Assembly (NCBI GenBank): GCA_024691085.1
Contig: JAILNX010000015.1
Coordinates: forward strand, 41,947 to 105,946
Origin: Clostridiales bacterium
Lineage (GTDB): Bacteria; Bacillota; Clostridia; Christensenellales; CAG-138
DNA: 64,000 nucleotides
Reading direction: 5' to 3'
The position numbers and the translations under genes were made by a program. The notes beneath the pieces are model-generated. The model worked only from the letters and a program-made list of their open reading frames with translations, was not told the origin of the DNA and did no database searches. Of this stretch, positions 50,869 to 59,928 are shown one piece after another; position 1 is the stretch's first letter; each line of letters begins with the position of its first letter.

Positions 50869-51723
50869 TTATTTAAGCTTCAGATATGCGGCCATCGATC
50901 CGGTATCCTTCCCGTCGCGCCTGTAAGAATAGAACAGGTCTTTTTCCTCCATAGTGCAATGATTCATTAAGGAGATATTGTTTTCGTCAAGCCCTGCGTC
51001 AAGAAGCTGAATTACTGCCGCCGCATGAAGCGAAACATAAGCCTTATCAGATTTACTTCCGGTGCCATAAGTGAGGATATCGGGACAGTCGAACTCCTTC
51101 TCGAATGCCTTGCCTAGCTCGAGATCGACCTCAAAGCATTTTTCGCAGATACATGGGCCTGCCGCTGCTATCAGTTCCGAAGGATCGGACCCGAATTCTT
51201 TCTGCATTCTTTCGACCGTGCGCTGACCGATGCGCGCAAACATCCCCTTCCAACCAGCATGAGCAAGCCCTATCGCTTTATGCTTACTATCGTAAAAGAA
51301 AAACGCGCTGCAGTCGGCATGACAGGTAACGAGCGTAACGGAAGGGTCGTTGGTCACAAGCCCGTCGGAGTACTCGAGCGGTTCCCTGTCGAGTCCCCTG
51401 CCTCTGTCTTCTCCTGTCAGCCTCAGTATCTTCGATCCGTGCTCATGCCTTACGAGCGCAAGATCGTCATAGTCAAGACCGTAAGCGGAGCAAAGAATGC
51501 GGTAATTGTTAAGGATATTCGAAATCGGCTCATTACGGCTCGTCCCGAGATTGAGCGTGTCAAAAGGCGGAGCGCTTATCCCGCCTATCCTCGTTGAGAA
51601 ACCGTGGTCAATACCTTTTTCGTCAGAAAAACGACGGGATCGGATCAAACCGACCCCATTTGATTCAACGTAATAATCGTCCTTAACAACGCTTGAAAGG
51701 AGTTTTTTCGCGTTATTGGGCAT
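50869..51723 (-). CDS. pgeF: PgeF-type laccase-domain peptidoglycan editing factor
   Basis: This is a 284-residue protein of the YfiH/DUF152 family, once called polyphenol oxidase; relatives edit peptidoglycan precursors or act on nucleosides. Metal-binding residues are in RHEHGSKIL, VTCHADCSAFFF and GLAHAGWKG with a following CICEKCFE. ATG 51723 has a GGTGAT ribosome site; the frame also opens at a GTG three codons earlier. It overlaps nrdR by 11 nt. Confidence 0.88.
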   Translation of the reverse strand: MPNNAKKLLSSVVKDDYYVESNGVGLIRSRRFSDEKGIDHGFSTRIGGISAPPFDTLNLGTSRNEPISNILNNYRILCSAYGLDYDDLALVRHEHGSKILRLTGEDRGRGLDREPLEYSDGLVTNDPSVTLVTCHADCSAFFFYDSKHKAIGLAHAGWKGMFARIGQRTVERMQKEFGSDPSELIAAAGPCICEKCFEVDLELGKAFEKEFDCPDILTYGTGSKSDKAYVSLHAAAVIQLLDAGLDENNISLMNHCTMEEKDLFYSYRRDGKDTGSMAAYLKLK

Positions 51724-52177
51724 TATGATCACCGAGCAGCTTTTTGAGTTCCTCGAAGAAAGTGTTGCTGTCCTTGAAATCGCGGTAAACGGATGCGAAC
51801 CTTACGTACGCGACCTCATCGAGATCCTTGAGCTTTTTCATCACGAGCTCGCCGATCTTGATGGTGGTGACCTCCTGCTCGAGAGTGTTGTTGATCTCCC
51901 TTTCGACGTCCTCAACGAGAGCGTCCATTGCTGCTGCGGAGACGGGACGTTTCTCGCAGGACTTGCGTACTCCTCTTAAGATCTTGCTGCTGTCAAAGGG
52001 CTCTCTAGTACCGTCGCGCTTGACGACGATTATCGGCATCTCCTCAACCTTTTCGTAGGTGGTGAATCTGCGGCCGCAGTTCATGCATTCGCGTCTGCGC
52101 CTTATCGCCGTTCCGTCCTCGGTCGGCCTTGAATCAACGACCTTGCTGTCGGTACACTGACAGAATCTGCATTTCAT
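51713..52177 (-). CDS. nrdR: Transcriptional repressor NrdR
   Basis: This 154-residue repressor of ribonucleotide reductase genes has a zinc ribbon at C3, C6, C31 and C34 (MKCRFCQC, CMNC) and an ATP-cone domain (VVKRDGTREPFDSSKILRG). No nrd gene lies in the window. ATG 52177 is the family start; the frame opens eight codons earlier without a good site. Confidence 0.96.
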   Translation of the reverse strand: MKCRFCQCTDSKVVDSRPTEDGTAIRRRRECMNCGRRFTTYEKVEEMPIIVVKRDGTREPFDSSKILRGVRKSCEKRPVSAAAMDALVEDVEREINNTLEQEVTTIKIGELVMKKLKDLDEVAYVRFASVYRDFKDSNTFFEELKKLLGDHNAQ

Positions 52178-52263
52178 ATGATACGCGTTCCTTCCTTTCA
52201 TTCGTTCATAGATATTGTATCACATCTTTTTTAAAAACGCTATATGTAATCTAAAATAATCTG

Positions 52264-52512
52264 TCAGCTGACGGTTTCAGCCTGAACGAGTATAACGTCG
52301 TCGCCGATCTTCTGAATCTTGCAGTACGGGATAACTATCTCGTCTCCGCTTCTGATAAGTCCGAAGAACTTTAACGGGCCGGGAACCACGATCGCCGTGA
52401 TCTGACCGGTGGATTCATCAAGCTCGAGATCGGAAATACATCCGAGCCTCGCCCCGTCGCAAACATTTATGATCTCTTTTCGTCTTAATTCGGAAAAAGT
52501 TGTTTCTGCCAT
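52264..52512 (-). CDS. ymxH: YmxH/YlmC-family sporulation protein
   Basis: This 82-residue PRC-barrel protein contains LRRKEIINVCDGARLGCISD, GPLKFFGLIRSGDEIVIPY and IGDDVILV, as in YlmC/YmxH. The family is found in spore formers; the biochemical role is unknown. A sigmaE-like promoter lies upstream. It is divergent from the 52622 gene. Confidence 0.9.
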   Translation of the reverse strand: MAETTFSELRRKEIINVCDGARLGCISDLELDESTGQITAIVVPGPLKFFGLIRSGDEIVIPYCKIQKIGDDVILVQAETVS

Positions 52513-52540
52513 GACCGTTCTCCCTTTATTTATTGATTAG

Positions 52541-52569
52541 ATATTATGCCGTAAGGTAACAAATATTGA
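52541..52569 (-). promoter_or_regulatory. Candidate sigmaE-type promoter before ymxH
   Basis: On the minus strand TCAATATTT (complement of 52561-52569), a 12-nt spacer and CATAATAT (complement of 52541-52548) resemble the sigmaE elements found before spoIIIAA. The -10 lies about 29 nt before the ATG. Confidence 0.35.
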
Positions 52570-52621
52570 CTGTATCCGATCGCTCCTAATGCCAATACTT
52601 CTTAAAAAGGAGATCAAAAAC

Positions 52622-53218
52622 ATGAAAGATTCATTTTTCAAGTGTCTTATAACCGCACTGATAACAGCAGCGGCATGCTTAATTATTTACTCGTTCGCGT
52701 TCTGTACGGTCATGAAATTTATTAAAAAACCGAAAGAAAGCAGCGAGACGGAAAAAATTGGCACGTCAAAGCCGGAAAAGTCCCTGCAGGCAGAAGATTA
52801 TTCAGATATAGACGCTGGTGAGTTAAGACCGATAAGGTCTATAATCGACTTCATCGCTACAGGAGAAACCAGGTATTTTCTTGATGCAATGGATCCCGGA
52901 CAGAGGATAGATTTGCCGGACGCAAGCGAAATTAACCTTATAAGCGAGCTGAAAGAGAATACTGCTGAACTGATAAGATCGAAAGTAATGTCAATGCTTT
53001 CCGGCGAGATCACAGGTATAGATTATGAATTGATCTCGTCGAAAGACGTTTCAGGCGGAGACGATTCGGAAAGAGAGCTCGAGATACGAATTACGGTCGA
53101 AACAAATAAAGAAACGCATGAGTTCATAATAACACCACGCGTTAGATTCAGAGACGGAAGATGGTATTTGAAAATACCCGAATTAACCGATCTGATACCA
53201 TTTAAACAAGCAGCTTGA
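52622..53218 (+). CDS. Membrane-anchored protein of unknown function
   Basis: This is a 198-residue protein with one N-terminal helix (CLITALITAAACLIIYSFAF), a charged Ser/Lys/Glu linker and a soluble domain outside the membrane. The end, TPRVRFRDGRWYLKIPEL, looks like a DUF4878-type or NTF2-like extracytoplasmic fold, but I cannot assign a family. ATG 52622 has AAGGAG 9 nt upstream. It ends 17 nt inside the convergent radA end. Confidence 0.65.
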   Translation: MKDSFFKCLITALITAAACLIIYSFAFCTVMKFIKKPKESSETEKIGTSKPEKSLQAEDYSDIDAGELRPIRSIIDFIATGETRYFLDAMDPGQRIDLPDASEINLISELKENTAELIRSKVMSMLSGEITGIDYELISSKDVSGGDDSERELEIRITVETNKETHEFIITPRVRFRDGRWYLKIPELTDLIPFKQAA

Positions 53219-54536
53219 GCGCGTCGCGAATATTCCTGACTGTAATAAGATTCACGCCCTCGACCTTTTTGAGGCTTGAAGATCTCGGTGCGATCACGTT
53301 TTCATAACCGCGCCTCGCGCACTCATTAACCCTGTTGAGAAGGCGGTCCACGGAGCGGATCTCGCCGGTAAGGCTGACCTCGCCGATCACGACAGTTCGC
53401 TCGGGAAGACGCTTGTCAAACACGGATCCGGCTACCGAAAGGAGCACGGAAAGATCCGCCGCTCTGTCGTCGACTCTGATCCCGCCTACGGCATTGGTGT
53501 AGACGTCCTTGTCGCCAGTGCGGACGCCTGCCCTTCTCTCAAGAACGGCCAGAAGGAGCATCAAACGACTGCTGTCCATGCCCGCCGCCATACGCCTCGG
53601 GTTGGCGAAAATCGTTGTCGAAAGAAGCGACTGGATCTCAACGAGTATAGGACGGTTGCCCTCCATAATGCAGGTGACGGCGCATCCGGAATCGTTCGTG
53701 CCCGAAAGGAACATCCGGGAAGGATCGGACACCTCCGCCATACCGTCGCCGCGCATCTCGAAAATGCCGATTTCGTTAGTCGAACCGAAGCGGTTTTTGA
53801 CTGCTCGGAGAAGTCTGAAAGAATCATGGCGATCTCCTTCGAAGTATAAAACGGTATCGACCATGTGTTCAAGCATCCTGGGGCCTGCGATAGCGCCTTC
53901 CTTCGTAACGTGACCGACGATAAACACCGCACAGCCGTTGACCTTGGCGATCCTTATAAGCGAAGCGGTGACCTCCCTGATCTGTGTCACTGAACCTGCG
54001 GCGGACGCGACGTCGGTGCTGATCATAGTCTGGATACTGTCGATGATAAGAAAAGCGGGCTTGGTACGCTCGACCTCGTTTTCTATGGCAGAAATGCTCG
54101 TCTCTGTCATAACGAGAAGGTCACCCGATACTCCGCAGCGCTCGGCGCGAAGCTTGAGCTGAGCTTTGGATTCCTCGCCGGAAACGTACAATACGGGAGC
54201 GTTTTTGATAAGATTGCCCGCAGCCTGCAAAAGGAGCGTGCTTTTTCCGATACCGGGATCGCCGCCGAGAAGAATAACGGATCCCGCTACGATGCCTCCG
54301 CCGAGAACGCGGTCGAACTCAGCAATGCCGGTGTTCGTGCGCGAGGCTTCCTTGCAGTCGACGTCCTTCAGCTTGACGGCGCCCGAGCCGAAGGTTATCG
54401 CGCTGCGCTTAGGAGCTTCTGAAACATTCATTTCAACAAGCGTGTTCCAGCTGCCGCACGAAGGGCAGCGGCCGAACCACTTGCCGGTCTCATAGCCGCA
54501 TTCGCCGCAGACAAACTTGGTTTTTTCTTTGCTCAT
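53202..54536 (-). CDS. radA: DNA repair protein RadA (Sms)
   Basis: This 444-residue RecA-like motor processes recombination intermediates. The zinc finger has C10, C13, C24 and C27. Walker A is GGDPGIGKST at 91-100 and KNRFGSTNEIGIF is the RadA-specific motif. A Lon-protease-like domain ends the protein (GEVSLTGEIRSV). It lies 14 nt after the beta-propeller gene. Confidence 0.96.
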   Translation of the reverse strand: MSKEKTKFVCGECGYETGKWFGRCPSCGSWNTLVEMNVSEAPKRSAITFGSGAVKLKDVDCKEASRTNTGIAEFDRVLGGGIVAGSVILLGGDPGIGKSTLLLQAAGNLIKNAPVLYVSGEESKAQLKLRAERCGVSGDLLVMTETSISAIENEVERTKPAFLIIDSIQTMISTDVASAAGSVTQIREVTASLIRIAKVNGCAVFIVGHVTKEGAIAGPRMLEHMVDTVLYFEGDRHDSFRLLRAVKNRFGSTNEIGIFEMRGDGMAEVSDPSRMFLSGTNDSGCAVTCIMEGNRPILVEIQSLLSTTIFANPRRMAAGMDSSRLMLLLAVLERRAGVRTGDKDVYTNAVGGIRVDDRAADLSVLLSVAGSVFDKRLPERTVVIGEVSLTGEIRSVDRLLNRVNECARRGYENVIAPRSSSLKKVEGVNLITVRNIRDALKLLV

Positions 54537-54550
54537 CGGTTGAATCCTTC

Positions 54551-55816
54551 TCAGTCTTTCGGTATCTTGACGAATTTCAGAACGTCGCGCTCCCTAGTTG
54601 TTACGTCCATCCAGATAACGTAACCTTCGCCCGCGCCTAGCAGCTGTACGAGCTCCCTTTCGGGCGAGATGCGGAAGCTTTCGCGGGAGTTGAAAAGATA
54701 AACGTATACGGCCTCGTCAATGCTGTACGCGACGAAGTACTCGTCGATAAAGAAATCGACCGCGCCATTGGCGATTTGTTTGATATCGGTTATCTCGTCG
54801 CCGTTGATCTTTGCGACGAACAGCGTTGAGTTTTCGCTGTGATGTGCGTCAATCCACGCGATGTACTGTCCGTTGATCTCGGGGTCGTGGACGTATCCGT
54901 CGATATTGTAATCCTTTATGCCTGAGCTTGATAAAGAGATGTGACGGATAACGCTTGACATCCTCCCGTCTTCATAGCGCTGAGTGCCCTCGGCAGCCCA
55001 TATTAGCACGCCGTCGTTCATATAAGGAGCGCTCGTTCCGTAAGACGAGGAAGTGAACATCGCGACGACGGTAGTTTCCTCGGTCTCGAGGTCGCAAACA
55101 AACAGCTTGTCGCGGCTCGTGCCGGTCCTCTCGATCCACGTGATATAGTGACCGTCGAGCCTAAGCTCCGGTTGACCGGTATAGACTTTCTTTATAATTA
55201 TCGGATCCGAATCGAATTGACCGAAGCGGTACGCACAGATATCCCCGCCGCCCTTCGAGTTGGCGTCGAGGAAAACGAGCCATTCGTCATTGAAAACAGG
55301 ATAGATGAAATGGACGTTTTTCGGTCTTATTGGAAGCTCTGTCACTGAACCTATCGTTGGATCGTACAGGAGAAGCGCGCACATGCGCACGTTATCCCCG
55401 ACGATCTTGCCTGCCGAAAAGAGCATCTTACCTCCGCTGAACGAGGGATCCCCGAACCAATAGTATTGAAGATCGGGAGGCAGTACGACCTCCCTCTCCT
55501 CCTCCTCGGGATCGAAGAAGGTCATGGGATGAGGCGTCGGAGTAGGCTCGGGAGTATAGTAAGGAGTCGGAGTAACGACGAGGACGTCTTCCTTTGCAAG
55601 CTTCTTGGTTATGCTTGCGATTATCCCGTCGGGCGGAAGCGGCGTGTCAACGTGGAAAACCGATTCAAGAACGACCATTACCGTAAGAGTCAAGAAAGCA
55701 AGAGCGGCTAGTCCTGCAAGCACAAAAAGAGCAAGCTTTACAAAAGGCCACCAGTTGCTTGCGTTCAAAGACCTGCGGCGTTTATTGTATCTCTTTCTGC
55801 GGTAACGTTTTTTCAA
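54551..55816 (-). CDS. Membrane-anchored beta-propeller-like protein
   Basis: This 421-residue protein begins with a very basic segment (MKKRYRRKRYNKRRRS), then one membrane helix (FVKLALFVLAGLAALAFLTL), a Thr-Pro linker (TPTPYYTPEPTPTPHP) and an external domain of repeated WD/TolB-like blades (for example ITWIERTGTSRDKLFVCDLE and IAWIDAHHSENSTLFVAKI). Such blades often bind proteins or sugars. Its place next to radA gives no function. It is the first gene before radA. Confidence 0.7.
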   Translation of the reverse strand: MKKRYRRKRYNKRRRSLNASNWWPFVKLALFVLAGLAALAFLTLTVMVVLESVFHVDTPLPPDGIIASITKKLAKEDVLVVTPTPYYTPEPTPTPHPMTFFDPEEEEREVVLPPDLQYYWFGDPSFSGGKMLFSAGKIVGDNVRMCALLLYDPTIGSVTELPIRPKNVHFIYPVFNDEWLVFLDANSKGGGDICAYRFGQFDSDPIIIKKVYTGQPELRLDGHYITWIERTGTSRDKLFVCDLETEETTVVAMFTSSSYGTSAPYMNDGVLIWAAEGTQRYEDGRMSSVIRHISLSSSGIKDYNIDGYVHDPEINGQYIAWIDAHHSENSTLFVAKINGDEITDIKQIANGAVDFFIDEYFVAYSIDEAVYVYLFNSRESFRISPERELVQLLGAGEGYVIWMDVTTRERDVLKFVKIPKD

Positions 55817-55869
55817 TTAAATAGGCTCCTTAACAGCACTTTTCCTTATTATACCACTTTTATAGAAAA

Positions 55870-55896
55870 ATAAAAAGGGGCATATAGCCCCTTATC
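55870..55896 (-). terminator. Terminator of the aquaporin gene
   Basis: AAGGGGC (55875-55881) and GCCCCTT (55887-55893) form a 7-bp stem, followed on the minus strand by TTTTTATTTTTC. It lies 14 nt beyond the aquaporin stop. Confidence 0.8.
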
Positions 55897-55909
55897 CTAT
55901 CAAATCAGA

Positions 55910-56590
55910 TCAATTCTTCTTGCAGCAGCAATCCTTATGGAGCAGCTTATAGATGAGAGCCGCAAGGATACCGCCGGCAAGAGGAGCCACGAGGAATACC
56001 CAGTACTGAGAGATCGCGGCATTGTCGCTCTGGAGCATCTTGATGAAGGCAGGTCCGAAGGTCCTGGCGGGGTTGACGGAAGTGCCGGTGAATGAGATGC
56101 CAAGGATGTGGACGAGAGTAAGAGCGAAGCCGTTTACGATGCCCGCGCCGTGGAAGTCGGCCTTGGCGGTGGTGCAGAGTACCGTGTAAACGAACAGGCA
56201 GGTAAGAACGACCTCAATGATGATCGCCTGCCAGATGGCAAGGCTGCCGATGGAGTTCGTTCCGAGAGGAGTCGCGGGTACGAATACGGCAAGCAGGGCC
56301 GCGCCGGCGATAGCGCCGAGGAACTGGGAAATAACGTAGCCGATGAACTCGCCGATCTTCATACGCCCGTCAATGAGCATGGCGATGGACACGGCGGGGT
56401 TGATGTGCGAACCGGAGATGTTGCCGATCGTGTAGATGCTGGCGATAAGCGCAAGGCCGAAGCCGAGAGCGACGACGATGCTGAAGACGCCCATGTTGTC
56501 ATTGGGGATGACGCAGGCGATACCGCAGGCGAAGAACACAAGGAAGAAAGTGCCGAGGAATTCGGCGATCAGTTTCTTGAAAGTTTTCAT
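55910..56590 (-). CDS. Aquaporin (AqpZ-like MIP channel)
   Basis: This 226-residue protein has six membrane helices and the two NPA motifs HINPAVSIA and SVNPARTFGP. Before the second, LVHILGISFTGTSVNPAR resembles AqpZ rather than GlpF, which suggests water or small neutral solutes. The C-terminal tail is HKDCCCKKN. It is divergent from the pruA operon. Confidence 0.93.
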   Translation of the reverse strand: MKTFKKLIAEFLGTFFLVFFACGIACVIPNDNMGVFSIVVALGFGLALIASIYTIGNISGSHINPAVSIAMLIDGRMKIGEFIGYVISQFLGAIAGAALLAVFVPATPLGTNSIGSLAIWQAIIIEVVLTCLFVYTVLCTTAKADFHGAGIVNGFALTLVHILGISFTGTSVNPARTFGPAFIKMLQSDNAAISQYWVFLVAPLAGGILAALIYKLLHKDCCCKKN

Positions 56591-56617
56591 ATGATGCCTC
56601 CTATATTTGGTATGTAT

Positions 56618-56646
56618 ATAATATTACGGATTAGATGAAAAATCAA
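56618..56646 (-). promoter_or_regulatory. Aquaporin promoter
   Basis: On the minus strand TTGATT (complement of 56641-56646), 17 nt and TATTAT (complement of 56618-56623) lie 27 nt before the ATG. Confidence 0.6.
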
Positions 56647-56735
56647 TACCCGTGTGAAAAAATCTTTGAATTATCGAAATACAGCCTCTTCTTGCGGCGA
56701 TGACTGGTTTTTATTTCCTTCAAAAGTACTTTTCG

Positions 56736-56764
56736 TTGACAAAAAAAATATGATATGTTATATT
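56736..56764 (+). promoter_or_regulatory. Strong promoter of the pruA-dehydrogenase operon
   Basis: A perfect TTGACA (56736-56741), 17 nt of A/T-rich spacer and TATATT (56759-56764) form a near-ideal sigmaA promoter. The leader is about 95 nt before the ATG at 56866. It has a small hairpin, CTCAT/ATGAG, near 56836; I see no known riboswitch fold. Confidence 0.8.
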
Positions 56765-56865
56765 ATATCAAGGAAAAAGTTCTGAAATGCTTTTTTCGAG
56801 GATGTTCCAAATGACTTGGCATTAACGCGGTCTCTCTCATGTGTATGAGCCGAAAAGGAGGATTC

Positions 56866-58494
56866 ATGTCAAACGCTTATTTCACCATCACACGACCTGA
56901 CAACGACGCTTTCCGAGGCTATTTGCCCGGATCGAAAGAACGCGCTGAATTAAAGGAAGAGCTTGAGCTCCAGTCCGCAAAAGTCGTTAAGATCCCGCTG
57001 ATCATCGGCGGAAAAGAGATCTTCACAGAGAAAACAATCAAAGTCACCATGCCGCACGATCACGGTCACGTGATAGCCGAATGTTCAATGGCCGGCGAAA
57101 GTGAGCTTGCCATGGCTGTCGACGCCGCGCTTTCGGCCAAGAAAGCCTGGGAGGATATGCCGTGGGAACACCGTTCGGCGATATTCCTCAAGGCTGCCGA
57201 TATGATCACCGGCCCCTACCGCAAGGTCCTTAACGCCTCTACCATGATCGGCCAGTCCAAGACCGTGTTCCAGGCAGAGATCGATATCGCGGAGCTCGCG
57301 GACTTCCTGCGCTTCGGCGTATGGTCCGCCCAGGAGATATTCAAGGATCAGCCCGGATCCATCCACGGCATCTGGGACCGCCAGGACTACCGCGCTCTCG
57401 ACGGATTCATCTGCGCGATCACGCCCTTCAATTTCACCTCCATCGGCGGAAACCTTCCCATGGCCCCCGCTATCGTCGGCAACGTCGCCGTATGGAAACC
57501 CTCCCGCACCGCCGTGCTTTCCAATTATTATTTCATGAAGCTGCTTATGGACTGCGGTCTTCCCGCGGGAGTTATCAACTTCGTTCCGTGCAGCGGCAGC
57601 GACATGGCGAAATACGTCATCTCCCGCAAGGAACTTGCCGGCTTCCATTTCACAGGATCCACCGAAGTTTTCCAGAGCGTCTGGAAGCAGATCGGCGAGA
57701 ACATAGCTTCTTATAACAACTATCCACGCATCGTCGGCGAGACCGGCGGCAAGGATTACATATTCGCTCATAACACCGCAAAGATCCGCCCGCTCGCCGC
57801 GGCACTCATCCGCGGCTCCTTCGAGTTCCAGGGTCAGAAGTGTTCCGCCTGTTCCCGCGCGTTCATTCCCGCGAGCATCTGGCCTGACGTGCTTTCGACC
57901 ATGAAAGAAATGATGAAGGAAGTCAAGATGGGCGACGTTAAGGATTTCGACACCTTCCTCGCCGCCGTCATCGACAAAGCGTCCTACGACCGCTGCAAGG
58001 GCTATATCGACCGCGCGAAAGAGAGTCCCGACTGCGATATCGTTATCGGCGGAGGCTGCGACGATTCGAAGGGCTGGTTTGTCGAGCCTACGGTAATCGT
58101 CTGCAAGAAGCCCGATTACGAATCCATGGTGAACGAGATCTTCGGGCCCATCGTTTCCGTATACGTCTATCCCGATGATGAACTTGAAAAGACGCTCAAG
58201 ATCTGCGACGAGGCCTCCCCCTACGCTCTGACCGGCGCGATCTTCGGTCAGGACCGCGAAGCTATCGTCATGATGGAAAAGGCGCTCCTGCACTCTGCGG
58301 GCAACTTCTATATCAACGACAAGTGCACCGGCGCTGTTGTCGGTCAGCAGCCTTTCGGCGGCGCGCGGAAGTCCGGCACTAACGACAAAGCGGGCACGGC
58401 TCTCAATATGATCCGCTGGATGAGCCCGCATTGCGTAAAAGAGACCTTCAACCCCTCCGACGCGATCGTCTACCCGTATATGTCGGAAAAGTAA
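56866..58494 (+). CDS. pruA: L-glutamate gamma-semialdehyde (P5C) dehydrogenase
   Basis: This 542-residue aldehyde dehydrogenase oxidises glutamate semialdehyde to glutamate. E292 (VGETGGKDYIF) and C326 (EFQGQKCSACSR) are the catalytic pair, and ITPFNFTSIGGNLP and FTGSTEVF fit the PruA branch. ATG 56866 follows AAAAGGAGG by 5 nt; an earlier in-frame ATG has no such site. It heads an operon of flavin and Fe-S proteins, where its substrate would be produced. Many codons end in C, unlike the repair genes nearby, which suggests high expression. Confidence 0.94.
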   Translation: MSNAYFTITRPDNDAFRGYLPGSKERAELKEELELQSAKVVKIPLIIGGKEIFTEKTIKVTMPHDHGHVIAECSMAGESELAMAVDAALSAKKAWEDMPWEHRSAIFLKAADMITGPYRKVLNASTMIGQSKTVFQAEIDIAELADFLRFGVWSAQEIFKDQPGSIHGIWDRQDYRALDGFICAITPFNFTSIGGNLPMAPAIVGNVAVWKPSRTAVLSNYYFMKLLMDCGLPAGVINFVPCSGSDMAKYVISRKELAGFHFTGSTEVFQSVWKQIGENIASYNNYPRIVGETGGKDYIFAHNTAKIRPLAAALIRGSFEFQGQKCSACSRAFIPASIWPDVLSTMKEMMKEVKMGDVKDFDTFLAAVIDKASYDRCKGYIDRAKESPDCDIVIGGGCDDSKGWFVEPTVIVCKKPDYESMVNEIFGPIVSVYVYPDDELEKTLKICDEASPYALTGAIFGQDREAIVMMEKALLHSAGNFYINDKCTGAVVGQQPFGGARKSGTNDKAGTALNMIRWMSPHCVKETFNPSDAIVYPYMSEK

Positions 58495-58531
58495 TTTAGC
58501 AGCATAATCGTTTTTGAAAGGAAATGCGGAT

Positions 58532-58837
58532 ATGAGGATTACCCAACACCCGATACTTACCTTTGACCGCGGCAAGGAGATCAACTTCACCTTCAACGGT
58601 CAGCCTATGAAGGGCTATGAAGGCGAAACGATCGCGGCGGCGCTCCATGCCGCAGGCGTGAAAGTGCTTGGCAAGAGCCTTGAAAAGCACCGTCCCCGCG
58701 GATTTTACTGCGCTATCGGCAACTGCGCTTCATGTCAGATGATCGTAGACGGCGAGCCTAACGTCCGTACCTGTATCACTCTCCTTAAGGAGGGCATGAC
58801 GGTAGAGACGCAGGAAGGCAAAGGGAGGATCAAATGA
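58532..58837 (+). CDS. [2Fe-2S] ferredoxin-like subunit (HcnA/SoxA-like)
   Basis: This 101-residue protein has the plant-type [2Fe-2S] motif at C60, C65, C68 and C81 (YCAIGNCASCQM, RTC). It resembles the small subunit of HcnABC hydrogen-cyanide synthase, LhpF and opine or sarcosine oxidases, which passes electrons from the flavin subunits. Its stop overlaps the next gene by 4 nt. AAAGG lies about 11 nt before ATG 58532. Confidence 0.88.
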   Translation: MRITQHPILTFDRGKEINFTFNGQPMKGYEGETIAAALHAAGVKVLGKSLEKHRPRGFYCAIGNCASCQMIVDGEPNVRTCITLLKEGMTVETQEGKGRIK

Positions 58838-59916
58838 GAGAGGTTGAACTTTTAATAATCGGCTCCGGCCCTGCCGGTCTGTGCGCCGCCATATCTGCTG
58901 CGTCCTCCGGCGCGAAAGTGCTCATCCTCGAGCGCACCTTCAAGCCCGGCGGACAGCTCGTCAAGCAGACGCATATGTTCTTCGGCTCCGAGAGCCAGTA
59001 CGCTTCCCACAGGGGCGTCGACATTGCCGGCATACTGCTTAAAAAGGTCGAGGAATTCGGCGACAAGATCGAGATAATGCTCAACGCGACTGCGGTCGGC
59101 TTCTACGAGGACAACGTTGTCACCGTGCTTAAGGATGAGAAAGAGTATTTCAAGATCAAAGCCGATTCCGCTATCTGCGCAACCGGCGCTTTCGAAAAGT
59201 CCCTCGCCTTCCCCAACAATGACCTGCCCGGAATCTACGGAGCAGGCGCCGTACAGACGCTGATGAACGTTTACGGTATCCGCCCCGGCAATCGCGTCCT
59301 TATGGTCGGCGCGGGAAACATCGGCGTTATCGTAAGCTATCAGCTCATGCAGGCAGGCATTGATGTAGCTGCCGTTCTCGACGCCGCGCCGCGCATCGGA
59401 GCATATCTCGTGCACGCGTCTAAGCTCGCAAGAATGGGCGTGCCAATACTTACCTCACATACCGTCAAGGAAGCAATCGGAAAGGACTGCCTCGAGGCCG
59501 CAGTTGTCTGCGAGGTCGACGATCATTTCAAGCCCATTCCGGGTACCGAGAAGCGCTATGACGTAGACGTAATGTGCATCTCCGTCGGCTTGAGTCCTTT
59601 GAACGAGCTTCTCGCTATGCGCGGAGTTGAAATGAAATACGTTCCTCAGCTGTCGGGTTCCGTTCCCATGAGGACCGAATCCTGCGAGACCAGCATCCCC
59701 GGCATATTCGTTGCGGGCGACGCCTCCGGCATTGAGGAGGCAAGTTCTGCAATGGCCGAAGGTTATCTTGCGGGCCTGTGCGCCGCCGCGAAGCTCGGTC
59801 ACGTTCCCGAGGACTTCGAGAAGCGTAAGGCGGAATATCTTAAGCAGCTTGAAGGCTTAAGGTCCGGCCCCGTCGGCGACCGCATCCGCGCGGGAATGAA
59901 ATCAAGTCAGCTTTAA
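58834..59916 (+). CDS. FAD/NAD(P)-binding alpha-type subunit (HcnB-like)
   Basis: This 360-residue flavoprotein contains the FAD motif LIIGSGPAGLCAAISAAS, a second dinucleotide motif (MVGAGNIGVIVSYQL) and VAGDASGIEEASSAM. It matches the larger non-oxidase subunit of HcnB, OoxA and the alpha subunit of archaeal dye-linked proline dehydrogenase, without the C-terminal BFD domain, which here is a separate gene (60422). It probably exchanges electrons with NAD(P) or a ferredoxin. It is translationally coupled upstream. Confidence 0.87.
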   Translation: MREVELLIIGSGPAGLCAAISAASSGAKVLILERTFKPGGQLVKQTHMFFGSESQYASHRGVDIAGILLKKVEEFGDKIEIMLNATAVGFYEDNVVTVLKDEKEYFKIKADSAICATGAFEKSLAFPNNDLPGIYGAGAVQTLMNVYGIRPGNRVLMVGAGNIGVIVSYQLMQAGIDVAAVLDAAPRIGAYLVHASKLARMGVPILTSHTVKEAIGKDCLEAAVVCEVDDHFKPIPGTEKRYDVDVMCISVGLSPLNELLAMRGVEMKYVPQLSGSVPMRTESCETSIPGIFVAGDASGIEEASSAMAEGYLAGLCAAAKLGHVPEDFEKRKAEYLKQLEGLRSGPVGDRIRAGMKSSQL

Positions 59917-59928
59917 GGAGGAATGAAT

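Noticed and set aside
56765-56865. Riboswitch in the pruA leader
   Set aside because: The leader has only a 5-bp hairpin and no conserved riboswitch core that I recognise.
57085-58596. 503-codon minus-strand frame opposite pruA
   Set aside because: It is a shadow of the GC-rich third positions of pruA; pruA has full ALDH motifs and a ribosome site, the shadow has none.
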